A stretch of 17,472 nucleotides of DNA from positions 1 through 17,472 of the forward strand of contig CAYNTK010000018.1 in NCBI GenBank assembly GCA_964400285.1. The letters run 5' to 3'. Position numbers and translations under genes: made by a program. Below the pieces are notes generated by a model that was not told the origin of the DNA, searched no databases, and saw nothing but the letters and a program-made list of their open reading frames with translations. This DNA is from FEN-1279 sp964400285 (GTDB taxonomy: Bacteria; Bacteroidota; Ignavibacteria; Tepidaquicellales; Tepidaquicellaceae). Positions 6,505-14,862 of the stretch are shown one piece after another. How positions within the stretch are numbered: the stretch's first letter is position 1; each line of letters opens with the position of its first letter.

Positions 6505-8895
6505 ATGAGAACAATAAAAGTTTTTCTAATACTGATTACTACACTTTTGTTATGCATTAATATAGGTAATTCGCAAACATATAAACTTACGGGAAAAATT
6601 AAAGACATTAAAACAGATAAACCTTTGAGTTTCGCAACGGTTAAAATACTGGATACTGCTTACGGAACGACCTCCGACCAGAATGGAGAATATATTATAA
6701 AACTTAAAAGTGGTTATTATAGAGCAGTATATTCATATATTGGATACTTTTCCGACACAGCAAATATTTACATCGAAGATAAAAATGAAGAACGAAATAT
6801 ATTCTTAAAACCAACCGAATTTTTCACAGAAGAAATTGAAGTTTTTGGAGAAGACCCTGCTTATGATATTATTAGAAAAGCGATTAAATATAAAAAACTT
6901 TTTAAAAGCCAATTGAATGAATATGATTACGATGCATATTCAAAATTTGTGATAAGAACGAATTTAAATCCGACTTCGGAAAAAGATACTACAACAGATG
7001 ATACAAAACTTAAAATATTCGGTATTCTCGAATCAGAAACTAAAGGTTATTTTAAAAAGCCCGATTTGGAAAAACAGATTGTAAAAAGCAAAAAAGAAAC
7101 TGCAAATATTCAAAAGGGATTTGCAATTCCATTGATAGTAAATTTTTACGATGAAGATGTCGATTTAAACGATGCAAAAATTCCAGGACCTCTCGCAGAT
7201 GATGCTTTCGACAATTATGAATACAAACTTATCAACATTACATCGATTGATTCAATAAAAATTTATAAGATAAATGTAATAAACACCTCAAACATCGTTC
7301 CGCAATTTTCAGGTCATATTTACATAATAGATAGCATTTTTGCGCTGATGAAAGTATTGCTGAAAACCAACGATGCCGGCTTACCGAGAGGATTAGATAA
7401 TATCGAATTCATTCAAAAATTCACTTCATATCAGGACAAAAATAAAAAGAATTTCTGGATGCCGACCGATGTGGAAATTTTCGCTGATGGTTCTTTTTTA
7501 GGATTGGTAAAGTTCAAAGGTGAAGTGTTTACCATAGTATCGAATTATAATTTGAATGAAAAAGCACCTCCAGGTACATTCGATGATATAATTGTGAAAA
7601 TTCTTCCTGATGCATCGAAAAAAGATTCGATTTACTGGGTGAAAAACCAATTAATAAAAAATACCGAAGAAGAAAAAATCACATTCGAAAAAATCGCTAA
7701 AGAAGAGGAAAGAAAAAGCAAAACTATTAATATTGGTATTGGAGGTTTAAGATATGGAAAAGATTTAAATATAAACTTATTTGATTTATATAGTTTCAAT
7801 CGCGTTTCAGGTAATCAAATAGAATTAAACTTAAAATATAATAAAGATTTTGGAAAATATAATATTGAAACATTCCTTGGTTACGGATTCGGAGACAAAA
7901 AAATGAAGTATGATTTTAGTGCAGGTTTAAGATTACTTAATGATAAAAGCCTGCAAGCAAATGCAAGAGTGTTCGATAATCTATTCGGAATATTTACCTC
8001 TCGCAATAAAGATTCGAGAAAACTTGACAATAATTTTTATACACTATTCTATAAAAAAGATAAATACAATTATTATTATGGAAAAGGTTTTTCAATCAAT
8101 CTAAGAAAATCATTAATTCCACAATTAAGAATAGGTGTTAATTATTTCGAGGAAAAGCAAATCACCGCTTATAAAAATTCCGATTATAGTATTTTCAAAA
8201 AATCTTTATTTTACCCTGAAAACCCTATTATTAGCGATGCTTTCAAAAGAACAATAGGTTTTGAATTAAGAATTGACCCTAATAAATATTATGGAATCGA
8301 TTGGGGTGATGGAGAAATATCGAGATTCAGAAATACTTCATATCCAAGAATTACTTTAAAATTCGATTACTCCGGAAAAAGTCTGAACAGCACTTTTGAA
8401 AACAGAAGATACAGCTTTAACTTTTACGGACAAAATAAATTAAATTCCTTCATCAATTTAAAATATAGAATTGGTGGTGTATATATTAATGGTTTCGTCC
8501 CCTATCAAGACCTCGCTTATTTACCAACACATATAAGTCCGGAGACGGAAAATATGTCATTTATAGTTTCTGATTATAATGAATATCTCGGCGATAAAAT
8601 AATTTTTGCAAATTTAGAAAACAATTTTGGAAGAATACTATGGGGAAACGTTCCTTATATAAAAAATCTTGATTTAATTGGATTTTTTAATACCGGTAAA
8701 ACTGATATAAGCAATTCAAATGCTTTATCTCTCTCTAATTATCCATTTCAAACTTCCACAACTGATGGATTGTTTATGGAAGGAGGTTTTGCAATAGATA
8801 GAATTTTAGAAATAGCAAGAATAAACTTCGGATGGAGATTAAATAAATTTAAACAAGGAAAAAATTTCTTTGTTGTCTTCTCTTTAGGTATTTAA
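6505..8895 (+). CDS. outer-membrane DUF5686 / carboxypeptidase-regulatory-like protein
   Basis: The 796-residue protein has a signal peptide (1-24, ending GNSQ). A carboxypeptidase-regulatory-like beta-sandwich follows (about 26-103: TGKIKDIKTDKPLSFATVKI, GTTSDQNGEY, YSYIGY). Next comes the DUF5686 hallmark DPAYDIIRKAIKYKK (117-131) with DYDAYSKF (141-148). The remainder alternates aromatic and polar residues in many short strands and ends in FFVVFSLGI, as expected of an outer-membrane beta-barrel. The first domain is shared with SusC-like TonB-dependent receptors, but no plug domain follows, so this is not a TonB receptor. The specific role is unknown. Its start directly follows the rsmG stop. 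It converges on the sensor kinase gene with only 15 bases between their stop codons. Confidence 0.87.
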   Translation: MRTIKVFLILITTLLLCINIGNSQTYKLTGKIKDIKTDKPLSFATVKILDTAYGTTSDQNGEYIIKLKSGYYRAVYSYIGYFSDTANIYIEDKNEERNIFLKPTEFFTEEIEVFGEDPAYDIIRKAIKYKKLFKSQLNEYDYDAYSKFVIRTNLNPTSEKDTTTDDTKLKIFGILESETKGYFKKPDLEKQIVKSKKETANIQKGFAIPLIVNFYDEDVDLNDAKIPGPLADDAFDNYEYKLINITSIDSIKIYKINVINTSNIVPQFSGHIYIIDSIFALMKVLLKTNDAGLPRGLDNIEFIQKFTSYQDKNKKNFWMPTDVEIFADGSFLGLVKFKGEVFTIVSNYNLNEKAPPGTFDDIIVKILPDASKKDSIYWVKNQLIKNTEEEKITFEKIAKEEERKSKTINIGIGGLRYGKDLNINLFDLYSFNRVSGNQIELNLKYNKDFGKYNIETFLGYGFGDKKMKYDFSAGLRLLNDKSLQANARVFDNLFGIFTSRNKDSRKLDNNFYTLFYKKDKYNYYYGKGFSINLRKSLIPQLRIGVNYFEEKQITAYKNSDYSIFKKSLFYPENPIISDAFKRTIGFELRIDPNKYYGIDWGDGEISRFRNTSYPRITLKFDYSGKSLNSTFENRRYSFNFYGQNKLNSFINLKYRIGGVYINGFVPYQDLAYLPTHISPETENMSFIVSDYNEYLGDKIIFANLENNFGRILWGNVPYIKNLDLIGFFNTGKTDISNSNALSLSNYPFQTSTTDGLFMEGGFAIDRILEIARINFGWRLNKFKQGKNFFVVFSLGI

Positions 8896-8910
8896 AAAGT
8901 ATTAAATATA

Positions 8911-11520
8911 CTACAAAACAAATTTAGAAATTTTACTATAAAGTTCGTGCTGTTCGAACGGTTTTAAAACAAAATCATTCATACCACTCGAATTAACTTT
9001 TTCTTTTGTATCAGGTGAAATATCTGCTGTTAAAGCTATTACAGGTATATAATGATTTTTTACTCCAGAATTAATATCTCTGATAATTTTGACAACTTCA
9101 AAACCATTCATTTCGGGCATTTGTAAATCGAGTAGTACTATATCGTAATCATTTTTTTTCAACAACTCGACGGCTTCCAAACCATTATTAGCTACATCGA
9201 CTTTAATTCCCCATTTTGAAAAAAGTTGCTTTGCAAAAAATTGATTCATTAAATTATCTTCGGCAAGTAGCAGTTTAATACCGGTTAAATTACCTGAAGG
9301 TAAAATACTCTTTTCGGTAGCTTTGATTTTCTGCTTTTCACTTATTCCAAATAATATATCGAAACTAAATATAGAACCTTTCCCAACTTCACTCTCAACT
9401 CTAACTTCTCCCCCTTGCATTTCTACTAACCTCTTCGTTATTGCCAAACCAAGGCCTGTTCCTCCGTATTTTCTTGTAGTATCTACATATGCCTGAGTAA
9501 AGCTTTCAAATATTTTCTCTATTCTATGTTGAGAAATTCCAATTCCAGTATCGCATATTTTAAAATTCAAACTTATATTATGATTTTGAATTTTATTAAC
9601 TTTAACTTTTATTTCAACTCCACCCTTTTCGGTAAATTTTACTGCATTTCCTACAAGATTAATTATTATCTGATTTAGTCTCACAGGGTCACCAATCAAT
9701 ATATTCGGAATTCTATCCTCCAGAGTAGTTTTCAAATACAATTTTTTTTCGATAGCCTTTAATTCAAGTGTTTTTGCAGCATTCTCGATTAATTCTCGGA
9801 TATTAAACTCGATTTTTTCGAGAGTTACTTTTCCTGCTTCTATTTTTGAAAAATCAAGGATGTCATTAATAATTGCGTGAAGATGGTCTGCAGAAAATTT
9901 TATTGCTTTTAGATTTTCTTTTTTCTTCTCGTCAATATCGCTTTCGTTTATCATTAAGTTACTAAGACCAATAATTGCATTAAGCGGTGTTCTAATTTCA
10001 TGACTCATATTCGATAAAAACTGGGCTTTCATTAGTGCAGCTTTTTCTGCTTGTTCTTTTGCTTCTATTAGTCCTTCTTCTGCTTTTTTTCTCTCGGTAA
10101 TATCGTGAACGATTATAAAAAGAACATTTTTATCATCTATTATAATTGGTTTACTATATACTTCGACATCTCTTATTTTCCCGTCCGCAAGTTTATGTTT
10201 ATATATAAAATAATTTTTCTCACCTCTCGTAGATTTAGTCAGTTCGACTTTTAAATCTTCCTTTGGTTGTATATCGATATCACCTATATTCATAGTTACT
10301 AATTTCTCTCGACTATATTTATAAAATTCAGCAGAAGATTTATTAGCATCTACTATATTCCCCGTAAGCGGGTCAAGTAAGAGCATAACGGCACTGTGAT
10401 TTTCGAACATATCCTTAAATTTTTTCTCACTCGATTCAATTTCTTTTTTTTGCTCGAAAAATTTTATAATCATCTGTGCAATATTTCCGAAAACGCTTTT
10501 ATTATTTACTAAACCTTTAATTTGTGAAACATCATTATTGTTTAGTGAATTTGATATTTTCCTCAATGGAACAGTTACCCAGAGCCAGAAAGTAAACGCA
10601 GTAATAAGTACGAAAACCACAAAGAAAATCATTATACTCCCAAAAGTTTTTTTCGGAATATGTTCCATATTCATTAATTGTGAAATATCTTTTGATACAA
10701 CTATATTAGCAATTTCATTCTTACTAATAGGATCAATGATTTTTTTGGTAAATGTTTTTACCATAGGATTTTTACTTATAGTATCTTTTTCACTTGGAAG
10801 TAGTATATCGATTGAGCATTCAATAATTTTTTCTATATTCAATTGATAATTTTTATCCCATAAAATACCCACAAAGAAAAATCCTGCAGGAGAAGTTTTC
10901 CTATCAAAATCATTTGTCGGATGAATTGTAGCTCCATAAATTTCCATTAATCCTTCTCGGGTAATAGTAAAAAAATATGAAAATTTTGTATCATTAAATA
11001 AAACTGGTAATGACTCTTCAGGTATTGGTATTTTATTTAAATTAGAATCATGTAAATTTTGAAACGAATGTACTTTTATATTATTGTTATCATATAGCCA
11101 TACACAATTTGCTTTATGAACCTCAAGCATTGTATTAATGTTTTCTGCAGCCCATTTCGAATCTTTAGTCTTAATGAAATTAACCATATCATCCCATATA
11201 GTATTCTCCTCAAGAACCCTTTTATACGGCTCGCTTCTTAGTTTAGTAACAATATTAAATAATTCTTCTTTTTGCTCGACTGTTTTATTTATGTATAAAT
11301 CAATAAATTCTTTTTGTTTATCGGTCTGATATTTAACCAATAAAATTATTACTATACAAACAAAAATAATATAAATATTTATTTTAGTTGAAAGTCTCAT
11401 ATTAAATATAATTGTTGAAAATACAACAAATAAGATAATTAAAAAATATAAAAAATTTTTTTTATTTTTTGGGAACTTTTTAAGAACTTTTATGTTTTCA
11501 ATATCAAATAACTTTTTCAT
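8911..11520 (-). CDS. hybrid sensor histidine kinase / response regulator with CHASE4-like sensor
   Basis: Inner-membrane phosphorelay sensor of 869 residues from the preferred ATG. Two close hydrophobic segments lie at about 23-40 and 48-63. An extracytoplasmic CHASE4-like domain follows (about 71-280; WDDMVNFIKTKD and the WAAENI stretch are typical), then a membrane segment at about 295-314. The cytoplasmic part holds PAS (about 371-478, ending FIIVHDITERKKAEE), HisKA with phosphoacceptor His507 in SHEIRTPLNAIIG, HATPase (N625 in NLVGNAVKFTE; DTGIGIS from 657; GGTGLGLA from 686) and a C-terminal receiver with phosphoacceptor Asp798 in LLDLQMPEMNGFE. No partner regulator lies beside it, so it is an orphan hybrid. 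The frame extends upstream to a GTG at 11601, but those 27 codons run through a leader hairpin, so ATG at 11520 (MKKLFDIENI) is preferred. Confidence 0.93.
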   Translation of the reverse strand: MKKLFDIENIKVLKKFPKNKKNFLYFLIILFVVFSTIIFNMRLSTKINIYIIFVCIVIILLVKYQTDKQKEFIDLYINKTVEQKEELFNIVTKLRSEPYKRVLEENTIWDDMVNFIKTKDSKWAAENINTMLEVHKANCVWLYDNNNIKVHSFQNLHDSNLNKIPIPEESLPVLFNDTKFSYFFTITREGLMEIYGATIHPTNDFDRKTSPAGFFFVGILWDKNYQLNIEKIIECSIDILLPSEKDTISKNPMVKTFTKKIIDPISKNEIANIVVSKDISQLMNMEHIPKKTFGSIMIFFVVFVLITAFTFWLWVTVPLRKISNSLNNNDVSQIKGLVNNKSVFGNIAQMIIKFFEQKKEIESSEKKFKDMFENHSAVMLLLDPLTGNIVDANKSSAEFYKYSREKLVTMNIGDIDIQPKEDLKVELTKSTRGEKNYFIYKHKLADGKIRDVEVYSKPIIIDDKNVLFIIVHDITERKKAEEGLIEAKEQAEKAALMKAQFLSNMSHEIRTPLNAIIGLSNLMINESDIDEKKKENLKAIKFSADHLHAIINDILDFSKIEAGKVTLEKIEFNIRELIENAAKTLELKAIEKKLYLKTTLEDRIPNILIGDPVRLNQIIINLVGNAVKFTEKGGVEIKVKVNKIQNHNISLNFKICDTGIGISQHRIEKIFESFTQAYVDTTRKYGGTGLGLAITKRLVEMQGGEVRVESEVGKGSIFSFDILFGISEKQKIKATEKSILPSGNLTGIKLLLAEDNLMNQFFAKQLFSKWGIKVDVANNGLEAVELLKKNDYDIVLLDLQMPEMNGFEVVKIIRDINSGVKNHYIPVIALTADISPDTKEKVNSSGMNDFVLKPFEQHELYSKISKFVL

Positions 11521-11540
11521 AACAATCCATAACTTCCTCG

Positions 11541-11567
11541 AAAGCCGACCTCCTCCGGGTCGGCTTT
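11541..11567. promoter_or_regulatory. perfect 10-bp hairpin in the sensor kinase leader
   Basis: AAAGCCGACC (11541-11550), a 7-base loop, GGTCGGCTTT (11558-11567). It ends 21 bases before the kinase ATG at 11520 (- strand). On the + strand it is followed by CTTTATATAT, a weak U-tract, but no + strand gene precedes it. On the - strand the loop and 3' arm read CGGAGGAGG, a strong anti-16S-like match caught in the hairpin. It could be a leader control element or a terminator-like palindrome. Confidence 0.65.
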
Positions 11568-11729
11568 CTTTATATATTATCTTACTTAAAATATTAATCA
11601 CGTGTTGAAAAATTCCACATCTGTGTCCAATTTATTCTCTATTATTTTTTTTGTTAATTAATTTTTAAAGAAAAACTAAATATTCATTGGCACATAAATT
11701 GATATTGTATTAAAAAAATTAAAAAAAAA

Positions 11730-12524
11730 ATGAAAAAATTTTACAAAAAGAAAATATTAACGATTTTGTTAGTATTGTTTATTTTATCTTTTGGTATTTC
11801 AGTTCTTCTTTACGCTTACGGTAATGGTGTCTCGGGATGTACATTAAAAACTCATACAACAGGATGCAACTGCCATAGCACTACCCCTGATTTAGCAATT
11901 AATGTTACACTGACAGGACCTGATACTGTATTAGTTAATTCCACAAATGAATATACTTTTGCCGTAACAAGAACATCAGGCTCTTTTACTAAAGGAGGCA
12001 TTGATCTTGCAGTAAGTTCAGGAACACTTGGAGTTGGTTCAAGCACCGGTTTAAAAATACTAAACGGGGAGTTAGTCCAAAGTACTAAGTTTAATGGACC
12101 AACCACAAAAATATTTACTTACACAGCTCCGAATACTCCTGGCATTATTACAATGTATGCTTGTGGTTCTGGTGGAACAGGTACTCCGCCTTGGAATAAT
12201 GCTCCCAATAAAACTATTGTTGTTAAAACTTTATCAGGAATCGAAAATAAAACAAACCCTATTGGCTTTAATTTAAGTCAAAATTATCCGAATCCATTTA
12301 ATCCGATAACAAAAATTGAATATCAAATTTCAAAAACATCAAAAGTAAAACTTACCGTTTATGATATACGCGGGAATGAAATAACTAATCTTGTTAACAA
12401 AAGACAAGAACCTGGAAATTACTCGGTAGAGTTCAATGGTTCGAAATTATCAAGTGGAACATATATTTATAAAATTGAGACAAAAGATTTTAGTTCGACA
12501 AAAAGAATGCTACTGATAAAATAA
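11730..12524 (+). CDS. T9SS-exported choice-of-anchor V-like protein, paralog 1
   Basis: The 264-residue protein has a basic N terminus and hydrophobic signal segment (about 8-29). A small Cys/His cluster follows in the early mature region: Cys37, then Cys46-Asn-Cys48-His49 (a CxCH motif, one residue short of the heme-c CxxCH). A beta-rich domain (about 57-166) contains GPDTV, GGIDLAVSSGTL, LKILNGELV and APNKTIVVK. The C-terminal type A sorting domain (about 178-264) opens with LSQNYPNPFNPITKIEY and ends KRMLLIK. The layout resembles the choice-of-anchor V family of Bacteroidota, in which CxCHG-like motifs near the N terminus are familiar. Substrate or partner is unknown. The next gene (12706) encodes a paralog; a terminator at 12626 separates them. 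Confidence 0.82.
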   Translation: MKKFYKKKILTILLVLFILSFGISVLLYAYGNGVSGCTLKTHTTGCNCHSTTPDLAINVTLTGPDTVLVNSTNEYTFAVTRTSGSFTKGGIDLAVSSGTLGVGSSTGLKILNGELVQSTKFNGPTTKIFTYTAPNTPGIITMYACGSGGTGTPPWNNAPNKTIVVKTLSGIENKTNPIGFNLSQNYPNPFNPITKIEYQISKTSKVKLTVYDIRGNEITNLVNKRQEPGNYSVEFNGSKLSSGTYIYKIETKDFSSTKRMLLIK

Positions 12525-12623
12525 TTTAACATATATATTGACTAATGGTAGTTTGTTATAAATATACAATCTAATCCAAAAACTACAATTTAGTATTTGT
12601 AAAAAATATCAAACACAACCGGT

Positions 12624-12667
12624 AAGTAAGACCCTTACTGTTTTATAAATAAGGGTCTTACTTTTTT
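12624..12667 (+). terminator. rho-independent terminator after paralog 1
   Basis: A perfect 12-bp stem, GTAAGACCCTTA (12626-12637) and TAAGGGTCTTAC (12650-12661), with a 12-base loop and six T residues (12662-12667). Flanking A residues at 12624-12625 can pair with the first Ts. It isolates the two tandem paralogs into separate transcripts, or at least weakens readthrough. Confidence 0.9.
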
Positions 12668-12705
12668 CCAAAAAAAATATTATTTTTTTCCAAAATATTT
12701 ATTAT

Positions 12706-13494
12706 ATGAAAAGTTATTTAACAAAAGATATTTTCTTAATTATCATTTCATTAATAATTTTAACAACCGAATTGTATTCTTGGCCAAATGGAATTTCTCA
12801 AAGAACAAAAAAATCGAATAATTTAGGTTGTGGTCTATGTCATTATAGCGGAACTGTCAATTCGGGATTTTTTTCAGGACCAGATACAGTTTTTAAAGGT
12901 CAATCAATTCAATTTACATTTACAATAAACAAAGTTAGTTCGGGAAAGGGTGGGGTTGATATAGCAGCTTATAATGGATTACTCGATACTCTCGGTGGAG
13001 GGATGTATCTAAAAATATTAGACCAAGAATTAGTTCATAAACAAGGTATTACATTTTCTGGAAATACACTTTCCATAAATTTTCTATACGTAGCTCCAAA
13101 CTATGAGGGAACCGATACTCTTTATGCAACTTTTGATATAGGTTATACCGGGAGCTGGCGATGGGCTCCAAACAAAGTGTTAATTATTAAACCATATATC
13201 GGAATTTCTAACAATACACATCCTGTGCAATATGAACTTTACCAGAATTATCCTAATCCGTTTAACCCATATACAATAATTAGTTACTCATTAAAATATA
13301 ATACCTTTGTTAATCTCGATATATATAATATTGAAGGGAAACTAATAGCAACTCTAATCAATGAATATCAAAAGACAGGTAAATATAGTATTCCCTTTTC
13401 TATATCAAATTATCCACTATCGAGCGGAGTATATTTTTATAGATTAACTACAGATAAATCTTCGGAAATAAAAAGTATGATGCTGGTAAAATAA
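12706..13494 (+). CDS. T9SS-exported choice-of-anchor V-like protein, paralog 2
   Basis: The 262-residue paralog of the preceding gene has the same order of parts. A signal segment lies at about 8-26. The motif LGCGLCHYSG follows, with Cys42-Gly-Leu-Cys45-His46 (a true CxxCH). A beta-rich domain (about 57-163) contains GPDTV, FTFTINK, GGVDIAAYNG, LKILDQELV and APNKVLIIK. The sorting domain (about 175-262) opens with LYQNYPNPFNPYTIISY and ends KSMMLVK. CxxCH could bind heme c, but a single copy without other cytochrome features is not proof; the pair of Cys could bind metal or form a disulfide. Its leader (12668-12705) is nearly pure A/T. It converges on the HD-domain gene with 12 bases between stops. 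Confidence 0.82.
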   Translation: MKSYLTKDIFLIIISLIILTTELYSWPNGISQRTKKSNNLGCGLCHYSGTVNSGFFSGPDTVFKGQSIQFTFTINKVSSGKGGVDIAAYNGLLDTLGGGMYLKILDQELVHKQGITFSGNTLSINFLYVAPNYEGTDTLYATFDIGYTGSWRWAPNKVLIIKPYIGISNNTHPVQYELYQNYPNPFNPYTIISYSLKYNTFVNLDIYNIEGKLIATLINEYQKTGKYSIPFSISNYPLSSGVYFYRLTTDKSSEIKSMMLVK

Positions 13495-13506
13495 AATAGT
13501 TAAATT

Positions 13507-14709
13507 TTACGTATAAAAAACTGCTTCGAGTTTTTTTATTTTAAGAAGTGCAGACATAACAAAATCCTGTGACGATTGGGTTTGTAATAAATCGTTTAAA
13601 ATAAGTGCCTCTGCAGATTGCAAAGCATCTTCAATAATTTCCTGTATTTTATCGTTTAATGGTTTCCAGTTAGAATGCATATTATATCCAATAATTCCCC
13701 AGAGAATATTCTTATTTATATTCCTGATTTTTGCATCTGATGATAAGGCATTTTTACCATGAGCATTATCTGAGAGGTCAATCCCTTTAATTTCGAATAA
13801 TCTAAAATCATCACAATTTTTACAGGCGTGTGCAATTCCATTTAGGTATAAACTTTTATAACATTCCCATTTAACTGATTCAATTAAATCTCCTTCAGGT
13901 TCGAAATATGTTATTAAACTATACATTTTCTCTATATAAATACTCAAATCTCCAAGATACGGTTTTAATAGTTTTTCGAGTAAAATAAGAATATTTTTTA
14001 TGCTTATAGATTTATCTTCTCTTTTCAATCTTTCTACAATATAATTTAAGAGAAAATTATAATGATTCGTTAATATTTTAACAGAACTCTGTAAATCACT
14101 CGGAATATAATCATCAATAAAAGAATTATAATAATCAATATGTAATAAACTATCTTTACTTAACTCAGAATAATCTAATAAATCCTCGACTGCATCATGC
14201 ATCATTGCAATCGAACTATATTTATATGTACCAACATCATTCATATTTAATTGGAAAACAACCGCGCCAACACGACTTAAATGTGATGAAGCTATTAAGT
14301 CACATTTCCTTTTTAATTTTAATCTCTTATATACATCTATTATATTATAAATATAATCAACATAATCCCCATAAAATATCTCGAGATCTTTTTTAGAAGG
14401 TAATTCATATCTTAAAATTGCAGATTGAATTTTCTGGAAGTTTTTATTTTTCTCAACCTCCTTTCTTGCATTTATTATTTCAAGTGGATTATTATAATTA
14501 TGCTTTCTCGGATTTAATATTTTTTGTTTTTCATTTATAAAATAATTCTTTATATTTTCGAAAATCACATTCGCTTTTTCTTCACCATATAATTTCCCAA
14601 GCAAAGAAATTTCTGGACAGGTTTTAGAAATAATAGAGCAAAAGACTTCATTAGCCAAACTATAATTGGGTTCTCTGCTTAATCTTTTTAATTCGTTATT
14701 AAACCACAT
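13507..14709 (-). CDS. stand-alone SpoT-like HD-domain protein with an inserted segment
   Basis: The 400-residue soluble protein has no signal peptide. The middle resembles the hydrolase half of RelA/SpoT proteins: SSHLSRVGAV with His143, then MMHDAVED with His171-Asp172 and Glu175-Asp176, and much later KGIDLSDN with Asp311 and Asn315, matching the "VKLADxxxN" metal-site motif. In RSH enzymes the HD pair and that Asp are about 70 residues apart; here they are 139 apart, so a segment of roughly 70 residues (about 195-300) is inserted. It includes Cys283, His294, Cys296 and Cys299. No nucleotide synthetase domain is visible. Hydrolysis of a (p)ppGpp-like or other nucleotide is a reasonable guess but unproven. 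The N-terminal 130 residues and the C-terminal 70 resemble nothing I know. It is divergent from the propeller gene across 153 AT-rich bases. Confidence 0.72.
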   Translation of the reverse strand: MWFNNELKRLSREPNYSLANEVFCSIISKTCPEISLLGKLYGEEKANVIFENIKNYFINEKQKILNPRKHNYNNPLEIINARKEVEKNKNFQKIQSAILRYELPSKKDLEIFYGDYVDYIYNIIDVYKRLKLKRKCDLIASSHLSRVGAVVFQLNMNDVGTYKYSSIAMMHDAVEDLLDYSELSKDSLLHIDYYNSFIDDYIPSDLQSSVKILTNHYNFLLNYIVERLKREDKSISIKNILILLEKLLKPYLGDLSIYIEKMYSLITYFEPEGDLIESVKWECYKSLYLNGIAHACKNCDDFRLFEIKGIDLSDNAHGKNALSSDAKIRNINKNILWGIIGYNMHSNWKPLNDKIQEIIEDALQSAEALILNDLLQTQSSQDFVMSALLKIKKLEAVFYT

Positions 14710-14862
14710 TAGAATTTTCGTTGCTTATTTTATAATAAAATAAATAATTAAAAAAAAATATCACAAATTTGAGTATTTTTTTAAAAAATTCATTTTTTTA
14801 CTTTTTTTATTTTCTTTTTTTTCAGGATTTTTTAAGTTAAATTTAAAAAATTAAAAACTTTT

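Noticed and set aside
11521..11601. 27-codon N-terminal extension of the sensor kinase from a GTG at 11601
   Set aside because: The extension translates through a perfect hairpin and adds Arg/Gly-rich residues unlike kinase N termini; ATG at 11520 gives a normal start before the first membrane segment.
11730..13494. Calling the two Cys/His proteins cytochromes c
   Set aside because: One has CxCH, not CxxCH, and the other has a single CxxCH with no further cytochrome features, so heme binding is only a possibility.
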